Of a DNA stretch of 64,000 nucleotides, positions 52,358-61,269 are shown in pieces. The stretch comes from JACKJK01 sp046159835 (GTDB lineage: Bacteria; Pseudomonadota; Alphaproteobacteria; Rhizobiales; Tepidamorphaceae), in assembly GCF_046159835.1 (NCBI RefSeq), contig NZ_JBJXCY010000001.1, positions 1,116,001 to 1,180,000 on the forward strand. Direction: 5' to 3'. Position 1 is the stretch's first letter, and each line of letters starts with the position of its first letter. The notes beneath the pieces are model-generated. The model was not told the origin of the DNA, ran no database searches, and was given only the letters and a program-made list of their open reading frames with translations. Both the position numbers and the translations under genes were made by a program.

Positions 52358-53536
52358 ATGAACGCCTCAAATCCCGGTCCCGGCGTCTCGCAACGCGGCG
52401 ATGTCGATCCTTTCATCGCGATGGACATCCTGCGTGAGGCCTATCGCCGCGAGGCTGCCGGTGCCGATATCTGCCACATGGAAGTCGGCCAGCCGGCTGC
52501 GCGCGCACCACGCGCGGTGCTGGAGGCCGCCGAACGCGCGTTGCGCGATGGCCCGCTTGGCTACACCGAGGCGACCGGCCTGCCGCAGCTTCGCGAGCGC
52601 ATCGCCGAGCACTATCGCAAGGTGCACGGCGTGGAGATCGCGCCAGAGCGCGTTATCGTTACGCCCGGCTCATCGGGCGGGTTCACGCTCGCGTTTCTTT
52701 CGCTGTTTGAAGCCGGCGACAAGCTGGCGCTGGCATCGCCCGGATACCCGGCTTACCGCAATATTCTCAAGGCGTTGAACATCGAGGCCGCCTGGCTGGA
52801 AACCCGCGAGGAAGACCGCTGGGCACCGACCGCGAACGATATCGCCGAACTTCACCAGAGCGCTGGAATCAAGGGCCTGCTGCTGGCAAGTCCCGGCAAC
52901 CCCACGGGCACGGTGATCGAGCCCGACAGGCTGGCCAGCATCTGCCGCACGGCGCGTGAACGCGGCATCCGGCTCATTTCCGATGAAATCTACCATGGCC
53001 TGACATACGGCGCGCAGGCCGACACTGCGCTGATCCACGACGCGGACGCGATCGTGGTGAACTCGTTCTCCAAGTACTACTGCATGACGGGCTGGCGCAT
53101 CGGCTGGATGATCGTGCCGCAGGACCTCGTGCGCACCATGGAGCGGCTGGCGCAGAACCTGTTCATCTGCCCGCCGGCCATTTCACAGCTCGCAGCGGTT
53201 GCCGCCTTCGATGCGACCGACGAACTGGAGGCGAACAAGGCGGTCTATTCGCGCAACAGGGAGATGCTGGTCGAGCGCCTGCCGCAGATCGGTATCTCGC
53301 GCTTCCTGCCCGTGGACGGCGCGTTCTACCTCTATGCCGACATCGGCGATTTCACCAATGATTCCATGGATTTCGCCAACCGTCTCCTGGCCGAAGCCGG
53401 GATTGCCGCAACGCCGGGGCTGGACTTCGACCCGTTCAACGGTGACCGGTTCCTGCGGCTGTCCTTCGCGGGCTCCAACGAGACCGTCGAGAAGGCCATT
53501 CACAAGCTTGACGGCTTCCTGAAAAACCAGCGCTGA
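52358..53536 (+). CDS. PLP-dependent class I aminotransferase
   Basis: The 392-residue fold-type I aminotransferase has the PLP lysine K239 in NSFSKYYCMTGWRIGW, with the pyridine-interacting N181/D209 pattern in LASPGNPTG and LISDEIYHG and an R near the C-terminus for the substrate carboxylate. It resembles the broad aspartate/alanine aminotransferase subgroup. The amino donor cannot be named from sequence. ATG 52358 has GGGAAG upstream. It diverges from the M48 gene and converges on rne through a shared terminator. Confidence 0.9.
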   Translation: MNASNPGPGVSQRGDVDPFIAMDILREAYRREAAGADICHMEVGQPAARAPRAVLEAAERALRDGPLGYTEATGLPQLRERIAEHYRKVHGVEIAPERVIVTPGSSGGFTLAFLSLFEAGDKLALASPGYPAYRNILKALNIEAAWLETREEDRWAPTANDIAELHQSAGIKGLLLASPGNPTGTVIEPDRLASICRTARERGIRLISDEIYHGLTYGAQADTALIHDADAIVVNSFSKYYCMTGWRIGWMIVPQDLVRTMERLAQNLFICPPAISQLAAVAAFDATDELEANKAVYSRNREMLVERLPQIGISRFLPVDGAFYLYADIGDFTNDSMDFANRLLAEAGIAATPGLDFDPFNGDRFLRLSFAGSNETVEKAIHKLDGFLKNQR

Positions 53537-53543
53537 AATGAAA

Positions 53544-53566
53544 CGGGCCGGCGTGAAGCCGGCCCG
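53544..53566. terminator. Terminator between the aminotransferase gene and rne
   Basis: A perfect 9-bp stem (CGGGCCGGC / GCCGGCCCG) with a GTGAA loop. T-rich sequence follows on the plus strand; a TTT follows on the minus strand, so it can serve both genes. Confidence 0.7.
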
Positions 53567-53576
53567 GATTGATTTC

Positions 53577-56288
53577 TTATTCTGAACCGCCGCGCAGTGC
53601 GCGTTGCCACCAGCCCTTGCGCACGGGCTGCGAAGGCTCGTCCTCGGCTGGTTGATCGACTGCCGGTTCAGCCTCGCTCGCAGGCTCTTCCGCGTGGCCG
53701 TTGGGGGCGTCTGCCGCCACCGGCTCTTCAGCGGCCTGTGCTGCGACGGGTTCTTCTTCGCTTTCAGGAGCAGGCGAGGGCGCGTCGTCAATGGCCGGCT
53801 CTTCAGACACGGCCTCGGCAGACACGGTTTCCTCTTCCACCGCCTTCTTGGAGCGGCGCGAACGACGCTTCGGCTTGGGTGCCTCTTCCTCGGCTGCGGG
53901 AGCAGTACCATCGCTCTCAGTGGCCTCGGCAGCTTCGACGGCCGCCTCGCCATCGCTGGCAGGGGTCGCGTCCTCGGCGTCCTTCTTGCGGCCCCGGCCG
54001 CGTCCACGGCGCGAAGGCTTCTTCTTCTCTTCGCCGTCGGCTGCGGCAGCCTGTTCGTTGTCGCTCGGCTGGGCGGCGTCGTCGACCTCGTCCGGCGTCT
54101 CGCCATCGCTCACGGCAGAGCCGCTATCGTGCTGGCTGTTCTGATCGCTCTGCGCGTCCCCATCCTGGGCCTGCGCATCGGCGTTCTCGTTGTTATCGGC
54201 ATTCTGGCCGCGACGGCGGCGACCGCCACGACGGCCACGACGCCTGCGGCGGCGGCCGCCTTCGCGCTCCTCGCCATTGTCGTCGCTGTCGTCGCTCGCC
54301 TGGGAGGCGTTGTCGGACTCGTTTTCGTCGTCGTCTTCATCGTCGGACTCGTCCGCGTTTGACGCCGAAACCTCTTCATTCTGCGCGTTGTCGTCCTCAC
54401 CACCGCGACGCCGCCTGCGGCGACGACGCCTGCGGCCCGAACCATCGCTCGACTGGTTGGTGTCCTCGTCCTCGCTCTCGGCCTCCGCGATGGGCGCGCC
54501 GTCAGTGGTGACGACACGCGCCTCGGCACGGCTTTCCTGGCGGGACGGTGCGTGGCGCTCCATCGTCATCAGAGTGTTGACGAGGCTGTCGTCGCCCAGC
54601 ACCGAAATGCGAACGCCAAAGCGCTGTTCCAGTTCGAACAGGTGATCGCGCTTCTGGTTGAGGATGTAGAGAGCCGCTTCTGCCCGCGTCGTGACATTGA
54701 GGTCGGCGGCGCGCTTGCGCAACTCGTCCTCTATGGCGCGCAGCGCGTGCAGCGCAACAGAGGCGGTGGAGCGAACGATGCCGCTGCCGGCGCAATGGGC
54801 GCACTGCTCGAAGCTGCCTTCCATGATGCCGGAGCGGATGCGCTGGCGCGACATCTCCATCAGGCCGAAATGGCTGATCCGCCCGACCTGGATGCGGGCA
54901 CGATCGGACTTGAGGCACTCCTTGAGCTTGCGCTCGACGGAGCGGTTGTTGCGCTTCTCCTCCATGTCGATGAAGTCGATGACGATCAGCCCGGCTAGGT
55001 CGCGCAGGCGAAGCTGGCGCGAGATTTCCGCCGCCGCTTCCATGTTCGTCTTCAGCGCGGTGTCCTCGATGGAATGCTCGCGCGTCGCCTTGCCCGAGTT
55101 CACGTCGATGGCGACGAGGGCTTCCGTCTGGTTGATGACGATGTAGCCGCCCGACTTCAGCGTCACTTCGGCGCTGAACATCGCGTCGAGCTGGTTCTCC
55201 ACCTGATTGCGGATGAAGATCGGCTCATCTTCCTTGTATAGCTGAACATTCTTGGCATGGCTCGGCATGAGCATGCGCATGAAGTCCTTGGCCTCGCGGT
55301 AAGCCGCTTCGCCGGACACCTGGATCTGGTCGATGTCCTTGTTGTAGAGGTCGCGGATGGCGCGCTTCACGAGGTTGCCTTCCTCGTAGACAAGCGTCGG
55401 CGCCATGGATTCAAGCGTCAGCTCGCGCACGTTCTCCCACATCCGCATCAGGTATTCGAAGTCGCGGCGGATTTCCGGCTTGGTGCGGCTGGCACCTGCG
55501 GTGCGCAGGATGACGCCCATGCCCTGCGGCACTTCCAGTTCGCGGGCGACTTCCTTCAGCCGCTTGCGGTCGGATGCCGAGGTGATCTTGCGGGAGATGC
55601 CACCGCCGCGCGCGGTGTTGGGCATCAGCACCGAGTAGCGTCCGGCCAACGACAGGTACGTGGTCAGCGCTGCGCCCTTGTTGCCGCGCTCTTCCTTGAC
55701 GACCTGAACCAGCAGCACCTGCTTGCGCTTGATGACTTCCTGGATCTTGTAGCTGCGCCTGCGACGCGGGGCACGGCGCGGAAGTTCCTCCAGCGCGTCC
55801 TCGCTGCCGACGGATTCGACATTGTCGTCTTCGGAGACTTCGACGATCTCGGCCGGGCGGTCGTCGCCGTCCTCGCCATCGTTGTCGGAATCGCCTTCGC
55901 CGTCGTAGGCATCTTCGCTGAGGCTGTCGTCGGACGCGGCCGCCGCGGCGCTCGCATCGTCGTCGCTGTCACCATTGCCGTCGTCGTCTTCTCGGGCGTG
56001 GTCTTCGCTCTCCTCGTCGATCAGCGCCTGCCGGTCGGCAAAGGGGATCTGGTAGTAGTCCGGATGGATTTCGCTGAAGGCGAGGAACCCGTGACGGTTG
56101 CCGCCGTAATCGACGAAGGCAGCCTGAAGGGACGGTTCGACCCGCGTTACGCGGGCGAGGTAGATGTTGCCGCGAAGCTGCTTCTTGCTGGCGGCTTCGA
56201 AATCGAATTCCTCGATCCGGTTGCCGCGCGTGACCACGACCCGGGTTTCCTCCGGATGCGTGGCGTCGATGAGCATCTTGTTTGCCAT
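53577..56288 (-). CDS. rne: Ribonuclease E with acidic S1 insertion and long disordered scaffold
   Basis: RNase E is the main endonuclease of mRNA decay and rRNA/tRNA processing. The 903-residue protein has an S1 domain at about 35-215 interrupted by a very acidic insertion at about 91-165. The catalytic aspartates are D395 (VAIDVNSGK) and D438 (VIDFIDMEE), and the zinc-link cysteines are C496 and C499 (CAHC), with the same spacings as in E. coli. From about 590 to the end it is an unstructured scaffold with alternating acidic runs and Arg-rich patches. ATG 56288 gives the canonical start ANKMLIDATHPEETRVVV. A long leader lies upstream, suggesting feedback control. Confidence 0.97.
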   Translation of the reverse strand: MANKMLIDATHPEETRVVVTRGNRIEEFDFEAASKKQLRGNIYLARVTRVEPSLQAAFVDYGGNRHGFLAFSEIHPDYYQIPFADRQALIDEESEDHAREDDDGNGDSDDDASAAAAASDDSLSEDAYDGEGDSDNDGEDGDDRPAEIVEVSEDDNVESVGSEDALEELPRRAPRRRRSYKIQEVIKRKQVLLVQVVKEERGNKGAALTTYLSLAGRYSVLMPNTARGGGISRKITSASDRKRLKEVARELEVPQGMGVILRTAGASRTKPEIRRDFEYLMRMWENVRELTLESMAPTLVYEEGNLVKRAIRDLYNKDIDQIQVSGEAAYREAKDFMRMLMPSHAKNVQLYKEDEPIFIRNQVENQLDAMFSAEVTLKSGGYIVINQTEALVAIDVNSGKATREHSIEDTALKTNMEAAAEISRQLRLRDLAGLIVIDFIDMEEKRNNRSVERKLKECLKSDRARIQVGRISHFGLMEMSRQRIRSGIMEGSFEQCAHCAGSGIVRSTASVALHALRAIEDELRKRAADLNVTTRAEAALYILNQKRDHLFELEQRFGVRISVLGDDSLVNTLMTMERHAPSRQESRAEARVVTTDGAPIAEAESEDEDTNQSSDGSGRRRRRRRRRRGGEDDNAQNEEVSASNADESDDEDDDENESDNASQASDDSDDNGEEREGGRRRRRRGRRGGRRRRGQNADNNENADAQAQDGDAQSDQNSQHDSGSAVSDGETPDEVDDAAQPSDNEQAAAADGEEKKKPSRRGRGRGRKKDAEDATPASDGEAAVEAAEATESDGTAPAAEEEAPKPKRRSRRSKKAVEEETVSAEAVSEEPAIDDAPSPAPESEEEPVAAQAAEEPVAADAPNGHAEEPASEAEPAVDQPAEDEPSQPVRKGWWQRALRGGSE

Positions 56289-57199
56289 GTGAATCGCTCG
56301 GTTGAGCCGCTGGTCGCGATGGCGGTCGCCCATGCGTCGGGGTTACCCGGCGGGGGCCGCAGGTCGGACATGCGGATTGTGCTGAAAGGAGTGCAGCGTT
56401 CGGGGCCACGGCTTTCGCCGCGCCGCGCTGCCATACGATAAGCGCGCTCTCCCGCAGTACCGGCAAGACTTTGCTCCGGACTGCGGTTGATCTGTGATGT
56501 TGGGCGCGCGCCGAACATTTGGAGTTGTTCACCCGGTTGGCGACAGGACCGTGCAAACCGGCACGACTGTCGGAAATTCGTTCCGGTGCGCACGATTGAA
56601 GTGCGGCACCGCATCGTGGGGTGAGATTACGTCGCTTCGGACACTCGACCTTGCGGCCCTCACGAGCCATGTCGAGCCGGTTCGAACGGACCCCGCACCC
56701 GGAAAATCCGGCTGACGCGGGAATGGGCGTGCCTTGGCAACGACCCTGCGTCTGCTGCCCGTGCTGCTATCATTCCAGAACCTGTTAGGATCGGGAGCCG
56801 GTGGCGGTTCGGACGCTTGTCGACCGAAATCCGACGGCAACCATCAGGCTGCGAAGAACACGCACAGGTCAGGCGACGCGAAACAACAATCGATTCGAAT
56901 TCAGCGTTGTCGCTACGCGACGGAAACTTACCCAGACTGCCTATATCAAGGCTGCACGCATATTTTGCAAGCAAATTGATTGAGCAGCCGCAGCGTCAAC
57001 CAGAGCAGTCAAATCAGGCAATTTGTTGCATTCGTGCATCGCGAATGAAGAAATTTCGCTCGATCCCCGTTGGAAAGCCAAGGTTAACGATATCCAACTT
57101 TAATGGCCACAGGCATTCGGCTAGCCTTCAACAGGCCTTTCGTTGGCACGACGAAGACGGCGTTGCAGGCTGAAGCTGGCAACTGACGGGGCAGAGTTT
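56289..57199. other. 911-base non-coding region between rne and amiC
   Basis: No supported gene. The left two thirds would be the rne 5' leader if the promoter at 56943-56971 is right (about 650 bases). The right part must hold the amiC promoter, but I see no clear -35/-10 pair there. A GTTCGAAC palindrome at 56680-56687 resembles a tRNA T-loop but does not pair as one. Confidence 0.7.
56943..56971 (-). promoter_or_regulatory. Candidate rne promoter far upstream
   Basis: On the minus strand CTTGCA (56971-56966), 17 bases, TGATAT (56948-56943). It would give an rne leader of about 650 bases, long but in line with RNase E genes that autoregulate through their leader. Confidence 0.4.
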
Positions 57200-58465
57200 A
57201 TGCTGAAATTCGGGACGGGGACGCGGCTTATCCTGGCTGGTTTGCTGGCAATCGCCGCAAACACGGTCGGTTTTGCCGGTTTCCCGGTGCAGGCCCAGGA
57301 ACGCGCCGCACTGCCGGTCGCCCGCGAGGCGCGCCTGGCCGGTGACGAGGAGCGCACCCGATTCGTCATGGACGTCGACCGCATGGTCGCGTTCCGCATT
57401 TTCGCACTGCCCGATCCCTACCGTGTCGTGATCGATCTGCCCGAGCTCGACTTTGCCGGTGCCGATGGCATCGAAAACGAGGGCAGGGGCCTCGTCAGCG
57501 CCTATCGCTATGGCAAGTTCGCGCCCGGCAAGTCGCGAATCGTGCTCGACGCGAATGGTCCCTTCAAGATCGACAAGTCCTTCGTGCTGGAGCCTGTCGA
57601 CACGCAGCCGGCTCGCCTCGTCATTGATCTGGTGCCCGCGAGCCACCGCGATTTCATTCGCGACATTGCGCTCGCCCCCGCGCCCGAAGCCGACAAGTCG
57701 GTCCCGGCTGACATTGCCAAGGCGACCGAGACGCCGCTGATGCCGGTGCCGCCCGGTGGCGCTGCCGGCCGCAAGCCGCTGATCGTGGTCGATGCCGGCC
57801 ACGGTGGCGTCGATCCCGGTGCCAAGGGCAAGAGCGGCACGCTCGAAAAGGACATCGTGCTCGCGGTTGCGAAGAAATTCGCCGAATCGCTGGAGCTGAC
57901 CGGCCGCTACCGCGTGACGATGACCCGCGAGGACGATACGTTCGTTCGTCTAGGCGACCGCGTCCAGATTGCCCGCGAGGCTGAAGCCTCGCTGCTGATT
58001 TCGATCCACGCCGATGCGATCCGCTATGCCGGAATCAGTGGCGCAACGGTCTACACCCGGTCCGACAAGGCCTCTGACCGCGCGTCCCAGATGCTGGCTG
58101 ACCGCGAAAACCGCGCCGATCTCATCGCCGGTGTCGACCTGTCGGAGGAGAGCGACGAGGTCGCCGGTATTCTGTTCGACCTTGCACGGCGCGAAACGCG
58201 CCATTTCTCGACTCTGTTCGGGAAGGGGCTCGTCGACCAGTTCCGCGGCAAGGTGAAGCTGATCAAGAATCCGCTGCGCTCCGCGCGGTTCCACGTGCTT
58301 GGCGCGCCGGATGTTCCCTCCGTTCTGGTGGAAATCGGCTACCTGACCAACGAGCGCGACGAGAAGGTGATGAAGTCCGACGAGTGGCGCGAAAAGGTCG
58401 TCGGCGCGATGGTTGAATCGGTGAACAACTATTTCGGGCGCGGCGTTGCTCAGAAAGTTAATTGA
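57200..58465 (+). CDS. amiC: N-acetylmuramoyl-L-alanine amidase with AMIN domain
   Basis: The enzyme cuts the amide bond between MurNAc and the peptide stem during cell separation. The 421-residue protein has a signal peptide (about 1-33), an AMIN domain (about 38-150) for targeting to septa, and an Amidase_3 catalytic domain from about 193. Zinc ligands are H201, E216 and H270, with catalytic E378 in LVEIGYLTN. A region around 285-365 probably forms the regulatory helix removed by EnvC-like activators. ATG 57200 was chosen for the signal peptide. It precedes mrcA by 210 bases. The M23 protein at the window end could be a related LytM partner. Confidence 0.93.
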   Translation: MLKFGTGTRLILAGLLAIAANTVGFAGFPVQAQERAALPVAREARLAGDEERTRFVMDVDRMVAFRIFALPDPYRVVIDLPELDFAGADGIENEGRGLVSAYRYGKFAPGKSRIVLDANGPFKIDKSFVLEPVDTQPARLVIDLVPASHRDFIRDIALAPAPEADKSVPADIAKATETPLMPVPPGGAAGRKPLIVVDAGHGGVDPGAKGKSGTLEKDIVLAVAKKFAESLELTGRYRVTMTREDDTFVRLGDRVQIAREAEASLLISIHADAIRYAGISGATVYTRSDKASDRASQMLADRENRADLIAGVDLSEESDEVAGILFDLARRETRHFSTLFGKGLVDQFRGKVKLIKNPLRSARFHVLGAPDVPSVLVEIGYLTNERDEKVMKSDEWREKVVGAMVESVNNYFGRGVAQKVN

Positions 58466-58675
58466 CGCGCAGTGCGTCCGCGGGTCAAACCCACGCACAT
58501 GTCCTGTCGTCCCTGCCACGAAACCGGCCCGATTTGCGGGCATGCTCGGCAGCATCGACGGCAATTCCTGCAGACGGCATCGACATGCCGGAGGCGAATG
58601 GCGCAATCCGGATCGCGCCGATCGGTTTCCGGGCATGGCGGTCTCGTCCGCGTGTAACAAGACGGCAAACGGCTG

Positions 58676-61126
58676 ATGCTTTTTCGCTTTTTCGGATATC
58701 TGTTCGCGCTTGGCGTGGTGGTGTTCATCATCGCGGCCGGCGGCGTCGGATACGTGATCTGGAAGGTCTCTGCGGACCTCCCCGAGTACGCGGCGCTGCA
58801 GGAGTACGAGCCGCCCGTCATGACGCGCGTGCACGCCTCGAGCGGCGAACTGCTGGCGGAATATGCGACCCAACGCCGCCTCTACCTGCCGATCCAGGCC
58901 ATTCCCGACCGGGTCATCCAGGCGTTCCTGTCGGCTGAAGACAAGAATTTCTATTCCCATATCGGCATCGACTTTACCGGTATCGCGCGCGCCGTCGTCA
59001 CCAATATCCAGAACTTGCGCGCCGGGCGCCGGCTTGTCGGCGCTTCGACCATCACCCAGCAGGTCGCCAAGAACTTCCTGCTCACCAACGACCGCACCTT
59101 CGAGCGCAAGCTCAAGGAAGCGCTGCTCGCGTTGCGCATCGAACAGGCATTCACCAAGGACCAGATCCTCGAACTCTACCTCAACGAGATCTTCCTCGGC
59201 CTCGGGGCCTATGGCGTCGCCGGTGCCTCGCTCCAGTACTACGGCAAGTCCGTGCACGAGCTGACCATCGACGAGGCTGCCTATTTCGCAGCGCTCCCCA
59301 AGGGCCCCAACAACTACCACCCGTTCCGTCACACCGAGCGCGCCATCGAGCGCCGCAACTGGGTGATCGACAACATGGTGGACAATGGCTACGTGAACTA
59401 CGGGGAGGGCGAGGAAGCAAAGAAGCGCGACCTCAACGTCACGCCGCGCGCCAGCGGCGCGCAGATCGTGGCGTCCGCCTATTTCGCCGAGGAAGTGCGC
59501 CGCGAGATCCTTGAGCGCTACGGTAGCGACAAGCTCTACGAGGGCGGCCTGTCGGTCCGCACGACCGTCGACCCCAAGCTGCAGTACGAGGCGCGCACCG
59601 CGCTGGTGGCGGGCTTGCGCAGCTACGATCGCCGCCGTGGTTATCGCGGCCCGGTCGCGACCGTCGACCTGACCAAGGACTGGGGCGCGGCCGTCGCCGA
59701 TATCGACGCGCTCGACGACATCGAGCCGTGGCGCATGGCCGTCGTCATCAATATCTCCGACGATGAGGCGACCATCGGCCTGCGTCCGGAAATCCTGCCT
59801 ACCCAGCGCGTCTCCACCAAGCGCGAGGTCGGTCGCATTCCGCTCGAGGAAGTGAAGTGGGCCAAGTGGACCAATGGAGAGCGCAAGGGCCGCGCCATCC
59901 GCACCGTCGGCGATGTCCTGTCTCCCGGCGACGTGATATACGTGAACACGCTGAACGAGGACGAGGGCACCTACACGCTTGAGCAGGTGCCGGAGATTTC
60001 CGGCGCCATCGTCGCCATCGACCCGTGGACGGGCCGCGTGCTGGCGCTTGTCGGCGGGTTCTCCTACGACCAGAGCGAGTTCAACCGGGCGACGCAGGCG
60101 ATGCGCCAGCCGGGTTCGTCGTTCAAGCCGTTCGTCTACGCAACGGCGCTCGACAACGGCTATTCGCCGGCCTCGGTCGTCATGGATGCGCCCATCGAGT
60201 TCCGCATCGGCGGCAAGACATGGCGTCCGCAGAACTATTCCGGCAAGTACTACGGCCCTTCGACGCTGCGCACCGGCATCGAGAAGTCTCGCAACGTGAT
60301 GACCGTGCGCCTTGCGCAGGACCTCGGCATGCCGCTCATCACCGAGTACGCGCGCAATTTCGGCATCTATGACGATATGCTCCCCGTTCTCGCCATGGCG
60401 TTGGGCGCAGGCGAGACCACCGTGCTGCGACTGACGGGCGCCTACGCGATCCTCGCCAATGGCGGGCGCAAGGTGACGCCGACCCTGATCGACCGCATCC
60501 AGGACCGCCAGGGCAAGACCATCTTCAAGCACGAAGAGCGCCAGTGCCCGGACTGCCGCGCGACCGAATGGCGCGAGCAGGAAGAGCCGGAGATCGTCGA
60601 CAACCGCCAGCAGGTTCTCGACCCCTATACGGCCTACCAGGTCACCTCCATGATGGAAGGCGTCGTCCAGCGCGGCACGGCCACCAAGGTCAAGGTTCTG
60701 GAGCGCCCGATCGCCGGCAAGACCGGCACCACGAACGACGAGAAGGACGCCTGGTTCGTCGGTTACGCGCCGGACCTCGTCGTCGGTGTCTTCGTCGGCT
60801 TCGACACGCCCAAGCCAATGGGCCGCGGCATGACGGGTGGCCAGTTGGCTGCGCCGATCTTCATCGACTTCATGAAGGAAGCGCTCAAGGGTGAGCCGCC
60901 GGTTCCGTTCCGCGTACCGCCGGGCATCAACTTCATGCCGATCGACCGCCAGTCCGGCCTGCGCACGGCTGCCGGCAATGGCGGCGCGATCATGGAAGCG
61001 TTCAAGCCGGGGCAGGAGCCGCCGTCGAACTATTCCATCATCGGCTATGCGGATGAGTACGGGAATCCGATCGGCAATTCCGATGCCGGACGCGCGGTCA
61101 CGCAGGGCACTGGCGGCCTATACTAG
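58676..61126 (+). CDS. mrcA: Penicillin-binding protein 1A (bifunctional)
   Basis: PBP1a polymerises glycan strands and crosslinks them. The 816-residue protein has a membrane anchor (about 5-30), a GT51 domain with catalytic E88 in SAEDKNFYSH and STITQQVAKN, an OB-like middle region, and a transpeptidase with S481-x-x-K484 in PGSSFKPF, SRN and KTGTT. It ends in a Gly/Ser-containing tail. It starts 210 bases after amiC in the same direction, with no terminator seen, so amiC-mrcA may be one unit. Confidence 0.96.
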   Translation: MLFRFFGYLFALGVVVFIIAAGGVGYVIWKVSADLPEYAALQEYEPPVMTRVHASSGELLAEYATQRRLYLPIQAIPDRVIQAFLSAEDKNFYSHIGIDFTGIARAVVTNIQNLRAGRRLVGASTITQQVAKNFLLTNDRTFERKLKEALLALRIEQAFTKDQILELYLNEIFLGLGAYGVAGASLQYYGKSVHELTIDEAAYFAALPKGPNNYHPFRHTERAIERRNWVIDNMVDNGYVNYGEGEEAKKRDLNVTPRASGAQIVASAYFAEEVRREILERYGSDKLYEGGLSVRTTVDPKLQYEARTALVAGLRSYDRRRGYRGPVATVDLTKDWGAAVADIDALDDIEPWRMAVVINISDDEATIGLRPEILPTQRVSTKREVGRIPLEEVKWAKWTNGERKGRAIRTVGDVLSPGDVIYVNTLNEDEGTYTLEQVPEISGAIVAIDPWTGRVLALVGGFSYDQSEFNRATQAMRQPGSSFKPFVYATALDNGYSPASVVMDAPIEFRIGGKTWRPQNYSGKYYGPSTLRTGIEKSRNVMTVRLAQDLGMPLITEYARNFGIYDDMLPVLAMALGAGETTVLRLTGAYAILANGGRKVTPTLIDRIQDRQGKTIFKHEERQCPDCRATEWREQEEPEIVDNRQQVLDPYTAYQVTSMMEGVVQRGTATKVKVLERPIAGKTGTTNDEKDAWFVGYAPDLVVGVFVGFDTPKPMGRGMTGGQLAAPIFIDFMKEALKGEPPVPFRVPPGINFMPIDRQSGLRTAAGNGGAIMEAFKPGQEPPSNYSIIGYADEYGNPIGNSDAGRAVTQGTGGLY

Positions 61127-61269
61127 CGGTCGCCGCAGCCCGCGCTCGATCCCGCCTGCCGGACCATCCACGATGACGGTTTACGCAAAGCCCGGCCTCG
61201 GCTAGGGTCCGCGCCCGGCTGCGCGAGTTCTTCGCTGAAAGCCTGTCAATCCAAGGAGACACGCCAGAC

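Noticed and set aside
56670..56700. tRNA gene suggested by GTTCGAAC
   Set aside because: The flanking bases do not form a T-stem on either strand and no acceptor or anticodon arms are visible.
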